64,000 nt of DNA from Erythrobacter tepidarius (GTDB lineage Bacteria; Pseudomonadota; Alphaproteobacteria; Sphingomonadales; Sphingomonadaceae): positions 145,032 through 209,031 of the forward strand of contig NZ_MUYJ01000007.1 in assembly GCF_002155695.1 (NCBI RefSeq). The letters run 5' to 3'. The translations under genes and the position numbers were made by a program. Each line of letters starts with the position of its first letter. Position 1 is the first letter of the stretch. Shown one piece after another: positions 7,703 through 17,394 of this stretch. Under the pieces are notes generated by a model. The model saw only the letters and a program-made list of their open reading frames with translations. It had not been told where the DNA came from and did not search any database.

Positions 7703-9265
7703 TCAGTTCTCGATCACCGGACCCGGAAACTCGCCCATGTCGGGCGCATCGTCCTGCGGATCGCCATGCTGGAGATTGGAGTTGTGGATGCCATAGACGA
7801 AATAGAGCGCCACCCCGCCAATCATGTAATAGACGAAGAACATCAGCACGTTCATCGGCACCGAGGTGATCAGATAGAGGCACGAGAGGATGCCCAGCAC
7901 CGGCAGCACCGGATAGAGCGGCACCTTGAACCCGCGCGGCAGTTCCGGCGCGGCGCGGCGCAGGTAGATCACCGAAAGGCACACAATCGCGAAAGCCGCC
8001 AGCGTGCCGACCGAAGTCATGTCGCCCAGCACGTTGATGTCGAAGAAGCCCGCCGCCATGGCGGTCACGAGGCCGACCACAACCGTGTTGACCGCCGGGG
8101 TGTGGAAGCGCTTGTTCACCCGGCTGAACACCTTGGGCAGCAGACCGTCACGCGCCATGGTGTAGAAGATGCGGGTCTGGGCATACATCAGCACCAGCAC
8201 CACTGAGGTGAGGCCGACGATCGCACCGACCTTGATGATCTTTGCCAGCCAGCCCCATTGCGGGCCGAAATTGTCGACCACCACCGCGACCGGATCGGGC
8301 ACGTTGAGCGTGTTGTAAGGCACCAGCAGCGTCATGATCGCGGCCACCAGCATGTAGATGACGGTGCACACCACAAGGCTGCCGATGATCCCAAAGGGCA
8401 TGTCCTTGGCCGGATCCTTGGCCTCCTGCCCGGCGGTCGAGACCGCTTCGAAGCCGATATAGGCGAAAAACACGATCGAGGCAGCACGAATGATGCCGCT
8501 CACGCCGAACTCGCCGTCGCCCTGATTCTCGGGAATGAACGGCACCCAGTTCTTGGTCACCAGTTCCCCAAAGTTCGGCAGCACGATCAGGCCGCCGACG
8601 ACGATGAAGGCGGTCAGCACGCTGACCTTGATCGCGACGATGGCATTGTTGACCTTGGCGCTCTCGGACACGCCCACCACCAGCAGCGCGGCGAGCGCGA
8701 CGCAGATCAGGAAGGCAGGGAGGTTGAAGATCGTCGTCACCGTCTGCCCGTCAACCAGCACCGGCGCGCCGTCACGCATCAGGGTGTAGCCCGTGGGGCC
8801 GGTGAATTGCGGCGGAATGACGATGCCGAAATCGGCCAGCAGACTGACGACATAGCCGCCCCAGCCCACCGCCACCACCGATGCCGCCAACCCGTATTCA
8901 AGCAGCAGCAGCGCGCCCATGATCCACGCCACGAATTCGCCGAGCGTGGTGTAGCCATAGGTGTAGGCCGAGCCCGAAACCGGGAGCGTCGAGGACAGTT
9001 CGGCATAGCACAGGCCGGCAAAGGCGCAGACGATCCCGGCGACGACGAAACTCAGCAGCACCGCCGGCCCGGCATGAAGCGCCGCGGCGCTGCCGGTGCG
9101 CACAAAGATGCCCGCCCCGATGATGCAGCCCACGCCCAGCAGCAGCAGGTTCCATTTGCCGAGCGAGCGCTTCAATTCACTGGTTTGGGTTTCACGCTGC
9201 ACCTGCGCGATCGACTTGCGCGCGAACATGCGTTCGACAATGCTGCGGTTCGGTTTGCTTGCCAT
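7703..9265 (-). CDS. APC-family amino acid permease
   Basis: This inner-membrane protein of about 520 residues has the amino acid/polyamine/organocation permease fold with 12 or more hydrophobic segments. The first helix carries the substrate motif GCIIGAGIFVRTG, and the protein resembles cationic amino acid transporters of the YfnA/CAT type (AFIGFEAVST-like FFAYIGFEAVSTAGQEAKDP). The specific amino acid cannot be read from the sequence. The start MASKPN was chosen because GGGGGAAA precedes it at good spacing. A GC hairpin follows the stop. It is divergent from panB and appears to be a single-gene unit. Confidence 0.88.
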   Translation of the reverse strand: MASKPNRSIVERMFARKSIAQVQRETQTSELKRSLGKWNLLLLGVGCIIGAGIFVRTGSAAALHAGPAVLLSFVVAGIVCAFAGLCYAELSSTLPVSGSAYTYGYTTLGEFVAWIMGALLLLEYGLAASVVAVGWGGYVVSLLADFGIVIPPQFTGPTGYTLMRDGAPVLVDGQTVTTIFNLPAFLICVALAALLVVGVSESAKVNNAIVAIKVSVLTAFIVVGGLIVLPNFGELVTKNWVPFIPENQGDGEFGVSGIIRAASIVFFAYIGFEAVSTAGQEAKDPAKDMPFGIIGSLVVCTVIYMLVAAIMTLLVPYNTLNVPDPVAVVVDNFGPQWGWLAKIIKVGAIVGLTSVVLVLMYAQTRIFYTMARDGLLPKVFSRVNKRFHTPAVNTVVVGLVTAMAAGFFDINVLGDMTSVGTLAAFAIVCLSVIYLRRAAPELPRGFKVPLYPVLPVLGILSCLYLITSVPMNVLMFFVYYMIGGVALYFVYGIHNSNLQHGDPQDDAPDMGEFPGPVIEN

Positions 9266-9459
9266 TACAATTTCCCCCTGCACGCCTGCACGGCGCGCGG
9301 CTTGATCCTGTCAAGAAACATCTGGATTGGCTCTCCCATTGACCGCAGGCAGATCTCCCGCGCGATCGTCAGGCGGCAACGCTAGCGCAACACGCCCGCA
9401 ACACAAGCGGTAAAGCGCGCTCTTTCCCCGGCAGCCGACAGCGGCTAGACGCTCGATCC

Positions 9460-10332
9460 ATGTCCACGACCTTCCAGCTCGACACCTCGACCAGTCGCGC
9501 CAATCCGACCCCGGCGCCGATGAAGCGGCTCACCGTGCCCGCCATCCGCGCCCGCAAGACCGATGGCGTGACGGGCGAACCGCTGGTGATGCTTACCGCA
9601 TACACCGCCCGGCAGGCGCAGTTGCTCGATTCCCATTGCGATCTGCTGCTGGTGGGGGATTCGCTCGGGCAGGTAATCTACGGCCTGCCTTCGACCGTGC
9701 CGGTGACGCTGGAGATGATGGCCAATCATGGGGCTGCGGTCGTGCGCGGGTCGTATCATTCGGTGGTGGTCATCGACATGCCGTTCGGCTCGTATGAGGC
9801 CTCGCCAAGCCAGGCCTTCGAGAGCGCGGCCTTCCTGCTCAAGCAGACGGGTGCCGCTGCCGTGAAGCTCGAAGGCGGGGCGGTGATGGCGCCGACGGTC
9901 GCCTTCCTCAGCCAGCGCGGCATTCCGGTGATGGGCCATGTCGGCCTCACCCCGCAGGCGGTCAACGTGCTCGGCGGCTATGGCGCGCGCGGGCGATCCG
10001 ATGCCGAGGCGGAGAAGATCATCTCCGATGCCGTCGCACTCGATCAGGCGGGCGCCTTCGCCATTGTCGTCGAAGGTGTGCTCGAACCCATCGCCATTGC
10101 CGTAACCCGGGCGGTGTCCTGCCCCACCATCGGCATCGGCGCCTCGGCACAGTGCGACGGACAGGTGCTTGTCACCGAGGACATGCTCGGCATGTTCGAA
10201 CGCGTGCCGCGCTTCGTGAAGCGCTATGAAGACATCGCCGGGGTGATCGACCGCACCGTCGCCCGCTACGCTGATGAAGTGCGCGCCCGCGCCTTCCCCG
10301 GTGCAGACCAGACCTACCAGCCCAAGGGCTAA
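9460..10332 (+). CDS. panB: 3-methyl-2-oxobutanoate hydroxymethyltransferase
   Basis: PanB makes ketopantoate from 2-oxoisovalerate and 5,10-methylenetetrahydrofolate, the first committed step of pantothenate synthesis. The 290-residue protein shows the family blocks MLTAYTARQAQLLD, LLLVGDSLGQVIYGL, AVKLEGG and GIPVMGHVGLTPQ with the metal-binding acidic residues. The conserved C-terminal segment SCPTIGIGAS is also present. The N-terminal 20 residues before MKRLTVPAIRARK are a short extension; an internal ATG at 9520 is possible. No other pan gene is adjacent. Confidence 0.95.
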   Translation: MSTTFQLDTSTSRANPTPAPMKRLTVPAIRARKTDGVTGEPLVMLTAYTARQAQLLDSHCDLLLVGDSLGQVIYGLPSTVPVTLEMMANHGAAVVRGSYHSVVVIDMPFGSYEASPSQAFESAAFLLKQTGAAAVKLEGGAVMAPTVAFLSQRGIPVMGHVGLTPQAVNVLGGYGARGRSDAEAEKIISDAVALDQAGAFAIVVEGVLEPIAIAVTRAVSCPTIGIGASAQCDGQVLVTEDMLGMFERVPRFVKRYEDIAGVIDRTVARYADEVRARAFPGADQTYQPKG

Positions 10333-10375
10333 GTCGGCCCTCCCCCAATTCATTCAAGGTTTCTAGGCCCCTGCC

Positions 10376-11428
10376 ATGCAGACGCTGTTTCGTTACTACG
10401 CCTTCTCGCTGATCTTCACCGCGGTCTGCCTTGGCCTTGCCGGATGGTACGGCATCGCCAGCACCGGCACACTGGTGGGCATGGCGCAGGTGCTGTGGAT
10501 CGTGATGATCCTTTCGGTGCTGGAGGTTTCGCTCAGCTTCGACAACGCGGTGGTCAATGCCTCGGTGCTCAAGGAGATGGACGAGGTATGGCAGAAGCGC
10601 TTCCTCACCTGGGGGATCGCCTTTGCGGTATTCGGGATGCGGATCGTCTTCCCGCTGGCAATCGTCGCGATTGCGGCCAAGATCGGCCCGATGGAGGCGC
10701 TCGACCTTTCCCTCAACGATCCGGCGAAGTACGAGGAACTGGTCAGCTCCGCCCATATCGGCATCGCCGGCTTCGGCGGCGCGTTCCTGGCGATGGTGGG
10801 GATGAAGTTCTTCTTCGACGCCGACAAGGAGGTGCACTGGATCGAGAGCATCGAGCGCGCCTTGTCGAAGGTCTCGAGCCTGCCCGCGATCGAGATCGCG
10901 ATTCTCCTGCTCGGGATGTGGGGCATCTCGAGCATGCTGCCGGTGGCGGACGCGTACACCTTCCTCGGCGCGGGAATGCTCGGACTTGTCACTTTCATTG
11001 CGGTGGAAGCGGTGAGCCACTGGCTCGAAATGCGCGAGGAGGCCGCGCGGCTGGCGGGCGCCGTGGTGCGCAGCGGGCTTGGCGGGTTTCTCTATCTCAA
11101 CATCCTCGATGCAAGTTTCAGCTTCGATGGGGTGATCGGGGCCTTCGCGCTGTCGAACAACATGATCGTAATTGCTCTTGGCCTTTCGATCGGGGCGATG
11201 TTCGTGCGCTCGATGACGGTGCATCTCGTCAAGCAAGGGACGCTGGCCGAATACCGCTACCTCGAACACGGCGCCTTCTGGGCGATCGTGGTGCTGGGCG
11301 CGATCATGCTGGTTTCGGCGGTGTTCCACATTCCCGAAACGATCACCGGCCTGATCGGTGCGTTCCTGATCGGCCTGTCGTTCTGGTGGTCCGTGCGCCA
11401 CCAGAAGGCCGAACGCGCCGCCGCCTAA
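10376..11428 (+). CDS. DUF475 integral membrane protein (TerC-related)
   Basis: This 350-residue polytopic membrane protein belongs to the DUF475 family, distantly related to TerC metal-export proteins. Key signs are two similar halves, each with a Phe-Asp pair in a helix: EVSLSFDNAVVNA near residue 55 and LDASFSFDGVIGAF near residue 245. These acidic helices are thought to bind a metal ion. The first half also has the family segment FGGAFLAMVGMKFFFD. The substrate is unknown. It lies 43 bp after panB and may share its transcript. Its 3' end overlaps the convergent transporter gene by 4 bp. Confidence 0.85.
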   Translation: MQTLFRYYAFSLIFTAVCLGLAGWYGIASTGTLVGMAQVLWIVMILSVLEVSLSFDNAVVNASVLKEMDEVWQKRFLTWGIAFAVFGMRIVFPLAIVAIAAKIGPMEALDLSLNDPAKYEELVSSAHIGIAGFGGAFLAMVGMKFFFDADKEVHWIESIERALSKVSSLPAIEIAILLLGMWGISSMLPVADAYTFLGAGMLGLVTFIAVEAVSHWLEMREEAARLAGAVVRSGLGGFLYLNILDASFSFDGVIGAFALSNNMIVIALGLSIGAMFVRSMTVHLVKQGTLAEYRYLEHGAFWAIVVLGAIMLVSAVFHIPETITGLIGAFLIGLSFWWSVRHQKAERAAA

Positions 11429-12387
11429 CCCCGCGCGAGGCGCACGGCGAGCGGTGCGGCGAGCACCAGCTGGGCGAGGTGATAGAGCAGCAGCGGGGCG
11501 ATCACAAAGCCCGCTGCGGAGGCCGGAAACAAAATCGCGGCAAGCGGCGCACCGATGGCGACACTTTTCTGCGATCCGGCGAACAGGAAGGTGATGCGGT
11601 CCGCGCGCGGCAGGCCAAGCAGCCCGCTCATGCCCCACGCAGCGCCGAGCGCCAGCGCGAGCAGCGCCAGCACCAGTGCCACCAGCACCGCCCAGTCGGC
11701 GGGTGCGAACTGGCTGCCAAGGCCCTGCGCGACCGCGCCAGAGAAGGCGACATAGACAGCAAGGCCAATCACCGCCCGGTCGAGCCAGGCAATCCGCGCG
11801 CGTTGCGCCGCCACGCGCTCGATCACCCTATCCTGTACCACCTGCCCGATCATGAAGGGCAGAACCAGAATGAGGCCGATACGGATAACCGCCTCAGTCC
11901 CGATTGCGCCTGCCTCACCGCCTCCGAGCAGCGCGAACAGCGGCGCGCTGACGAAAACGCCCGCGATGTTGATCAGTGCTGCCCCCACCACCGCCAGCGC
12001 GACGTTGCCTTGGGCCAGACTGGTGTAGGAGGTCGCCGACTGGATCGTCGAGGGCAGGCAGCCGAGATAGACGAAGCCCAAGGCCACCAACGGCGGCAGT
12101 GCGCCTGCGGCCAGCGTTGCCAAGCCCAGCCCCGCCAGCGCCATGCCGCCGAACACGAACAGCATCAGCGGTGCGAAGAAGCGCCAGTTGGCGATCCCGC
12201 GCATGATCTCGCTGCGGCGGATGCGCATCCCGTTGACAAGGAACAGCACGAAGATGCCCGCGTTGGACAGGTGCCGCACGATCTCGCGGCCCGCGCCCGT
12301 CGCCGGCAGCACGAAGGCCAGCGTGGTCATCGCCAGCAGCACACCAATCATCGGGTCGTTCAGCAAGGGCAGGCGGCGCAGCAGCAT
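11425..12387 (-). CDS. SBF-like bile acid:sodium symporter family transporter
   Basis: This 320-residue hydrophobic protein has about 10 membrane segments and resembles the SBF-like CPA transporter family (DUF4137), related to bile acid:Na+ symporters. Recognisable blocks are FVLFLVNGMRIRR, LGCLPSTIQSATSYTSLAQGN with the conserved crossover helix, and LFAGSQKSVAIGAPLAAILF. Members are thought to move organic anions with sodium; the substrate here is unknown. It stands alone on the minus strand, convergent with the DUF475 gene. Confidence 0.85.
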   Translation of the reverse strand: MLLRRLPLLNDPMIGVLLAMTTLAFVLPATGAGREIVRHLSNAGIFVLFLVNGMRIRRSEIMRGIANWRFFAPLMLFVFGGMALAGLGLATLAAGALPPLVALGFVYLGCLPSTIQSATSYTSLAQGNVALAVVGAALINIAGVFVSAPLFALLGGGEAGAIGTEAVIRIGLILVLPFMIGQVVQDRVIERVAAQRARIAWLDRAVIGLAVYVAFSGAVAQGLGSQFAPADWAVLVALVLALLALALGAAWGMSGLLGLPRADRITFLFAGSQKSVAIGAPLAAILFPASAAGFVIAPLLLYHLAQLVLAAPLAVRLARG

Positions 12388-12435
12388 GGCGCGGCCCCCT
12401 GCCCCGTCTCGCGCCGATTGTCGAGCGGCGGAACG

Positions 12436-13914
12436 CTAGTGCGCAGTCAGCGCTGGCGGGCGCAGTTCGGCCCGCAAGGCTGCAAACCGCGCCGCGGCGG
12501 CGATCTTGCCGCCTTCACGCGCCGCTAGTGCCCGCAGCGCCAGCAGCGCTGGATCGTGCCCGGCACCAAGCGCGATCGCGTGATCAAGCAGCAGTTCCAC
12601 CCGCTTCCACTCGCCGCGCACAGCCAACGTCTGCGCGAGCATCGTCAGAGCTGCGGGATTGTCCGGTTCGCCCGCCACATGGCGCGTCAGCAGGGTTTCA
12701 GCCGCGTTCGCATCGCCGGCGCTGCGATAGGCGAAAGCAGCCTTGCGGGTGAGCGGCCAGGGGCGGCGGACCCTTGCGGCGTGCGCATAATTTTCCAGCG
12801 CGCCACGCGGATCGCCACTCGCCAACGCGGCATCGCCGGCCAGTTGCGCAATATCGGCAGAAGCGGGAAAGCGCACGCGCAGCCCTTGCGCGCTGACCCG
12901 CGCCTGCGCCACCTTGCCGGCAAGCACGATCCGGCGCAGCTCGGCGGTTGGCGGCGGCAACCCGTCTCGCGCCGCGAGCACGACAGGCGTGCCTGACGCC
13001 ACGGCATAGGCGCGCGCCAGCAGCGGCGCGGCGCTGGCCCTGTCCCCCAGCCGTTCATGGGCTCGCGCCACCAGCATGAGGAGATAGGGCGATGCTTCGG
13101 CCTCATCCGCCTCTGCGCCAAACCGTGCAATCACCTCGGTCTCGCGCCCATCGAGCAGCAGCGCCCGCGCCAGCAGTGCGCGGATCCGGCGGTTGGCGGG
13201 TTGACGCGCAACAAGGGCCTCAAGCTGGGCGGCAGCACTTGCAAAATTGCCCTGATCGAGGCTGATCAGCGCGTCGAGCAGCACCGCGGCCGGAACCCCG
13301 CGCTCTGCCATGCCGCTCCGCTGGAGCAGGCTGCGCGCCAGCACGGGCTTGCCGCCACGCTGGGCGAGAACCGCCTGGAGATAGAACACGCGCGGTTCGC
13401 CCGGTGCGATCTTGGCCAATTGCCGCACCGCGGCCAACATCTCGCGGTTCCGGCCGAAATCGCCGAGAGTCGCGGCATATTCGGCCCACGCATCGACATT
13501 GCTATCGTCAGCCGCCAGCGCGGCCTCGAACCACGGCAGGGCATCGGCCAATCCATGCGCATCACGCACCATCAGCGCCCGCATCAGCAGCGCGGGTGCA
13601 TGATCGTGGTCGAGTTCGAGCGCCCGGTCGGCCGCTTCCAGCGCGGTGAGGTGCTCGCCACCGCGGAAACGCAAGCGGGCGATCGCGACCCACAAATCAG
13701 GGTTGTCTGGTTCGAGCGCCATCGCCCGATCGAGCAGCTGGCCTGCCTGCGGCAAGGCCCCGCCCGCCATCGCGGCATCGGCCTCGTCCAGCAGGCGCAC
13801 GAATTGCGCCCCCCCCGAAGGCGTGCGCTTGCTGGCGGTGTGATCGGTATCGCAGCCGGACAGCAGCAGCGCGCAAGCCAGCAATCCGGCCAGCACCTCA
13901 GGTTTGCAGATCAT
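12436..13914 (-). CDS. TPR-repeat lipoprotein of the XrtA/PEP-CTERM operon
   Basis: The 492-residue product begins with a lipoprotein signal, LLACALLLSGC, with Cys21 as the lipidation residue. The remainder is a string of tetratricopeptide-like helical repeats (for example ALEPDNPDLWVAIARLRFRGG and ALELDHDHAPALLMRA). Such proteins often help assemble or export exopolysaccharide in XrtA/PEP-CTERM loci, where they are related to PrsT. The start overlaps the end of prsR by 17 bp, so it is the last gene of the four-gene operon. The precise role is inferred from context. Confidence 0.85.
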   Translation of the reverse strand: MICKPEVLAGLLACALLLSGCDTDHTASKRTPSGGAQFVRLLDEADAAMAGGALPQAGQLLDRAMALEPDNPDLWVAIARLRFRGGEHLTALEAADRALELDHDHAPALLMRALMVRDAHGLADALPWFEAALAADDSNVDAWAEYAATLGDFGRNREMLAAVRQLAKIAPGEPRVFYLQAVLAQRGGKPVLARSLLQRSGMAERGVPAAVLLDALISLDQGNFASAAAQLEALVARQPANRRIRALLARALLLDGRETEVIARFGAEADEAEASPYLLMLVARAHERLGDRASAAPLLARAYAVASGTPVVLAARDGLPPPTAELRRIVLAGKVAQARVSAQGLRVRFPASADIAQLAGDAALASGDPRGALENYAHAARVRRPWPLTRKAAFAYRSAGDANAAETLLTRHVAGEPDNPAALTMLAQTLAVRGEWKRVELLLDHAIALGAGHDPALLALRALAAREGGKIAAAARFAALRAELRPPALTAH

Positions 13915-15262
13915 ACTGCTTGATCAGGTCATAGAGCGTCGGGCGACTGATCCCGAGCAGCTTGGCAGTGCTGGAGATATTGCCTTCGCTACGGGCCAGC
14001 GCGTGGCGGATCACGCGGCGGTCGGCCGCCTCGCGCGCAGCCTTGAGATTGAGCACCTCGGCGCTCTCCTCATCCGGCACGGCCAGATCGAGATCGTCCG
14101 CATGGACAAGCTTGCCCTCGGCCATGATAACCGCGCGCTTTACCCGGTTTTCCAGTTCACGGACATTGCCCGGCCAGTCATGCGCGTCGATCGCGGCAAG
14201 GGCATCGGCGGCAAATCCGGTGACGGAAGGGTTCATCTCGGCAGCAAAGCGCTTGAGGAACACCTTGGCGAGCAGCACCGGTTCGCCGTGCCTATCGGCA
14301 AGGGCGGGGATCCGCACCACGATTTCGGCCAGGCGATAGAACAGGTCCTCGCGGAAAGCGCCGCCGGCGATCATGCTTTCGAGATCCTGATGGGTGGCGC
14401 ACACAATCCGGGTGTTGACCGCGATCGCCCGCCGCCCGCCCACCCGCTCGATCGTGCGTTCCTGCAGGAAGCGCAGCAGCTTGACCTGCAACGGCAGCGG
14501 AATGTCACCCACCTCGTCGAGGAACAGCGTGCCACCGTGGGCGCTTTCGATTTTCCCCTCAGTGGTCTTGACCGCGCCCGTAAAGGCGCCCTTCTCGTGC
14601 CCGAATAGTTCGCTTTCGAGCAGATTCTCGGGAATCGCAGCGCAATTGATCGCGACAAACGGCCCGTGCGCGCGGTCGCTGGCATCGTGCAGACCCTTCG
14701 CCAGCAGTTCCTTGCCCGTCCCGCTCGCCCCGAGCAGCATCACCGACACGTTGGTCTTGGCGACCCGTTCGATCGTGCGCGCGACCTTGATCATCTCCGG
14801 CGCGCCGGTGATCAGCCGGCCAAGCACGGTCTTGTCCTGACTCGCGCTCGCCATGAGCCGGCGGTTTTCCTGCTCGATCCGATGGAGATTGAAGGCCCGC
14901 CGCACGCTCAGTCCGAGCGCGTCGATGTCGATCGGCTTCTGGTAGAAATCATAGGCCCCGCGCTCGATCGCCTGCAGCGTGCTCTCGCGCGCGCCATGAC
15001 CGCTGGCGACAATCACCTTGGTGTCGGGCTTCAATGCCATAATCGCATCGAGCACGGCAAAGCCTTCGCTCGTGCCGTCGGGATCGGGCGGCAGACCAAG
15101 GTCAAGCGTCACCACCGCCGGCATTTCCGAGCGCAGCGCCGCGAGCGCGGAATCGCGGTCGCCCGCGATGATCACCTCGAAATCATCGTAGGACCATTTG
15201 AGCTGCGCCTGCAGCCCGGGATCGTCCTCGATCACCAGCAACGGGGGTTTCCTGTCAGCCAT
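13898..15262 (-). CDS. prsR: PEP-CTERM-box response regulator PrsR (sigma-54 activator)
   Basis: PrsR is the NtrC-type transcription activator of XrtA/PEP-CTERM systems. The 454-residue protein has a receiver domain with Asp54 (VTLDLGLPP) and then an AAA+ domain. The AAA+ domain carries Walker A GASGTGKE, the sigma-54 contact loop GAFTGA and the Walker B-like TLFLDEVGDIP. A Fis-type helix-turn-helix follows at the C-terminus (NISSTAKLLGISRPTLYDLI). The ATG at 15262 overlaps the prsK stop as TGATG; a GTG one codon upstream is possible. It should be phosphorylated by PrsK and activate sigma-54 promoters of PEP-CTERM and polysaccharide genes, which are not in this window. Confidence 0.93.
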   Translation of the reverse strand: MADRKPPLLVIEDDPGLQAQLKWSYDDFEVIIAGDRDSALAALRSEMPAVVTLDLGLPPDPDGTSEGFAVLDAIMALKPDTKVIVASGHGARESTLQAIERGAYDFYQKPIDIDALGLSVRRAFNLHRIEQENRRLMASASQDKTVLGRLITGAPEMIKVARTIERVAKTNVSVMLLGASGTGKELLAKGLHDASDRAHGPFVAINCAAIPENLLESELFGHEKGAFTGAVKTTEGKIESAHGGTLFLDEVGDIPLPLQVKLLRFLQERTIERVGGRRAIAVNTRIVCATHQDLESMIAGGAFREDLFYRLAEIVVRIPALADRHGEPVLLAKVFLKRFAAEMNPSVTGFAADALAAIDAHDWPGNVRELENRVKRAVIMAEGKLVHADDLDLAVPDEESAEVLNLKAAREAADRRVIRHALARSEGNISSTAKLLGISRPTLYDLIKQYDLQT

Positions 15263-17394
15263 CACGCCACCTCTTTCGCGTTCGGTTCCTGTCCGCCACC
15301 GGCCGCGCTGCCGAGCAGTCGCACCGCGTCGGCCAGCGGCAGCACCACACTGAAGCGCGTGCCCAATCCTTCACGCGATTCGACCGCGATCCGGCCACCC
15401 ATCGCCTTGACCAGTTCGCGTGCCTCGAAGGCGCCGATGCCAAAGCCGGCGGGCTTGGACGAGACGAACGGCTTGAACAGACCGGTGCGCACGAATTCAG
15501 GACTCATCCCGCAGCCCGTATCGATCACTTCAAGCGTGCCGTAGAGGCCGTCGGCGGTGATATCGATGCAAACCGGCATGCCCGGCTCGCTCGCGTCGAT
15601 CGCGTTTTGCACCAGATGCACCAGCACCTGGTCCAGCGCTTCGGAATTGGCCATGACCCGCACGCTTTCTTCGCGGATCAGCACCACGGAATGGATCGCA
15701 CCGAGCCGCTTGGCAACATTGCGCGCCAGCTCGGCCAGATCGACGGCGCAAAGCTGGTTGACCGGGTTCGCGCCATAGCGCCCGAGCCGCGCGAGAAGCG
15801 CCGTGAGCTTGTCCGCTGAATTGCGCAAGGTCAGCAGCATGTCGGCGCGAAAGGTGGGGTTGTTGGCGTGCTTCTGGGCGTTGGCGGCCAACAGCGAAAG
15901 CTGGCTGGCGAGGTTCTTGATATCGTGCATCACGAAAGCCATGCGGCGATTGAAATCGTCGAACCGCGTCGCATCCATCAGCGCCTGCTGACCGGCCTGT
16001 TCCGACAGGTAGCTGGCCAGCTGCTGTCCGACCACGCGCAGCAGATCGAAATCCTCCCAGTCGAGCCGCCGCGGCGTGCGCGGCCGGGCAAGCACCACCA
16101 CCCCTACCAGCCGGTCGAAGTGGATCAGCGGCACAACCGCCCAGGCATCTTCGGCCTCGATCAGCCAGTGCGGCAGGTGCGCAATCTCGCCCTGGCGCGA
16201 AATCCCGCCGCGTGCCTCGTCGAGCGCGATGATCAGGTTGTGCTGTTCGAGCAGGCCCGCCAGTAGGTGCTCGCCCGCCACCGCAGGAACGGCGATGGTT
16301 GGCCAGTTCCAGCGCGCGGTGAGTTCGAGCTGGGCCTCCTCGTTGGGCATGAGCAACAGGCCTGCCGGGCTTTCGGTAATGTCGGCGAGCGCCTTGACGG
16401 CGCGCTCTTCCAGGCTGGCGCTGCCCTTGCCGGCGCGGCCGATGGTGCGGGTGAAGCGCAGCCATTCCTCGCGGTAATCATAGCGGTGCTGGAACAGGTG
16501 CTTGGTCGCGGTGACGCGCAGCCAGCCGCGCAGACGCGGCGAAGTGAAGGCCGCAACTGCCGCGCCTGCGGCCAGCGCCGGGAACAGCACCTGCGCGGTG
16601 CGAGCGAAATCGCCCCCCACCAGCGGCAGCGACTTGGCCACGAGCACCATCAACGCGAGATAGCTGCCGATCAGCAGCAGCGAGAGTGTGCGGAAGGTAA
16701 CCGCACGCGACGGGCTGAATTGCACGCGTGGCCCGGCCGGGCTCATTCCAAGTGCGAAGAGTACTCCCATCATCCCGGCAACCAGCCCGCGCAGATCGCG
16801 CAGCAGCACCGGATATTCGCCTCCGAGATAGGCAATCGTCGCGAGGTTGAGATCATAGGCGAAGATGCCCGATAGCCCGATCACCGACCAGCGCAGCAAA
16901 TGGCGCGATCCGTCGGCCGCCCCGGCGTAGAGATTGTGCAGCAACATAAGCGCGCCGATCGCCACCAGCATATCGGTGAGCATCTGCACGTCGAAAGCGG
17001 CTTTGGTTACCGCTGGGAACTCCGCCCCGCGCAATTGCAGGCCCAGCACCACGGGCTGGCACAATTGCACCAACACCAGCGCGATGATGACAGGGCGGAT
17101 CGGCTTGAGGCTGGCGACGCGCCCGTCGGCCGAGAACATGCCGAAGATCGCCGCAATCAGCGCCAGATTGCGGGCCATGATGGCAATCTGGCCGGCGGCA
17201 TGATCAGGCCCGAAGGCCGCGGCGAAGGCGCACGCTGCACCGCCCAACCCACTGGCGAAGGCCAGCGGCAGGCGATCAGGCCGGGCGGGATCGCCGCAGT
17301 GCCAGATCCACACCAGCGAACCGGCGCCCAGCACCGCTCCGGCAACCCATGCGAGCCACGCCAGCAGCGCCATGCCGTCGGGCAGCCCGCTCAC
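15262..17394 (-). CDS. prsK: XrtA/PEP-CTERM system histidine kinase PrsK
   Basis: The N-terminal 300 residues hold about eight membrane segments, followed by a GAF-like domain (about 320-480). The kinase core follows, with the phospho-acceptor histidine in FVMHDIKNLASQLSLL. The ATP-binding blocks are VQNAIDAS, VIDTGCGMS and KPAGFGIGAFEARELV. This layout is that of PrsK, the membrane sensor paired with PrsR. The signal sensed is not known. The GTG start overlaps the stop of the upstream sugar transferase gene by 4 bp, so expression is coupled. Confidence 0.93.
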   Translation of the reverse strand: MSGLPDGMALLAWLAWVAGAVLGAGSLVWIWHCGDPARPDRLPLAFASGLGGAACAFAAAFGPDHAAGQIAIMARNLALIAAIFGMFSADGRVASLKPIRPVIIALVLVQLCQPVVLGLQLRGAEFPAVTKAAFDVQMLTDMLVAIGALMLLHNLYAGAADGSRHLLRWSVIGLSGIFAYDLNLATIAYLGGEYPVLLRDLRGLVAGMMGVLFALGMSPAGPRVQFSPSRAVTFRTLSLLLIGSYLALMVLVAKSLPLVGGDFARTAQVLFPALAAGAAVAAFTSPRLRGWLRVTATKHLFQHRYDYREEWLRFTRTIGRAGKGSASLEERAVKALADITESPAGLLLMPNEEAQLELTARWNWPTIAVPAVAGEHLLAGLLEQHNLIIALDEARGGISRQGEIAHLPHWLIEAEDAWAVVPLIHFDRLVGVVVLARPRTPRRLDWEDFDLLRVVGQQLASYLSEQAGQQALMDATRFDDFNRRMAFVMHDIKNLASQLSLLAANAQKHANNPTFRADMLLTLRNSADKLTALLARLGRYGANPVNQLCAVDLAELARNVAKRLGAIHSVVLIREESVRVMANSEALDQVLVHLVQNAIDASEPGMPVCIDITADGLYGTLEVIDTGCGMSPEFVRTGLFKPFVSSKPAGFGIGAFEARELVKAMGGRIAVESREGLGTRFSVVLPLADAVRLLGSAAGGGQEPNAKEVA

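Noticed and set aside
10444..12528. Plus-strand open frame of nearly 700 codons over DUF475 and SBF-like genes
   Set aside because: It is out of frame with DUF475 and antisense to the transporter; its composition is that of a shadow frame.
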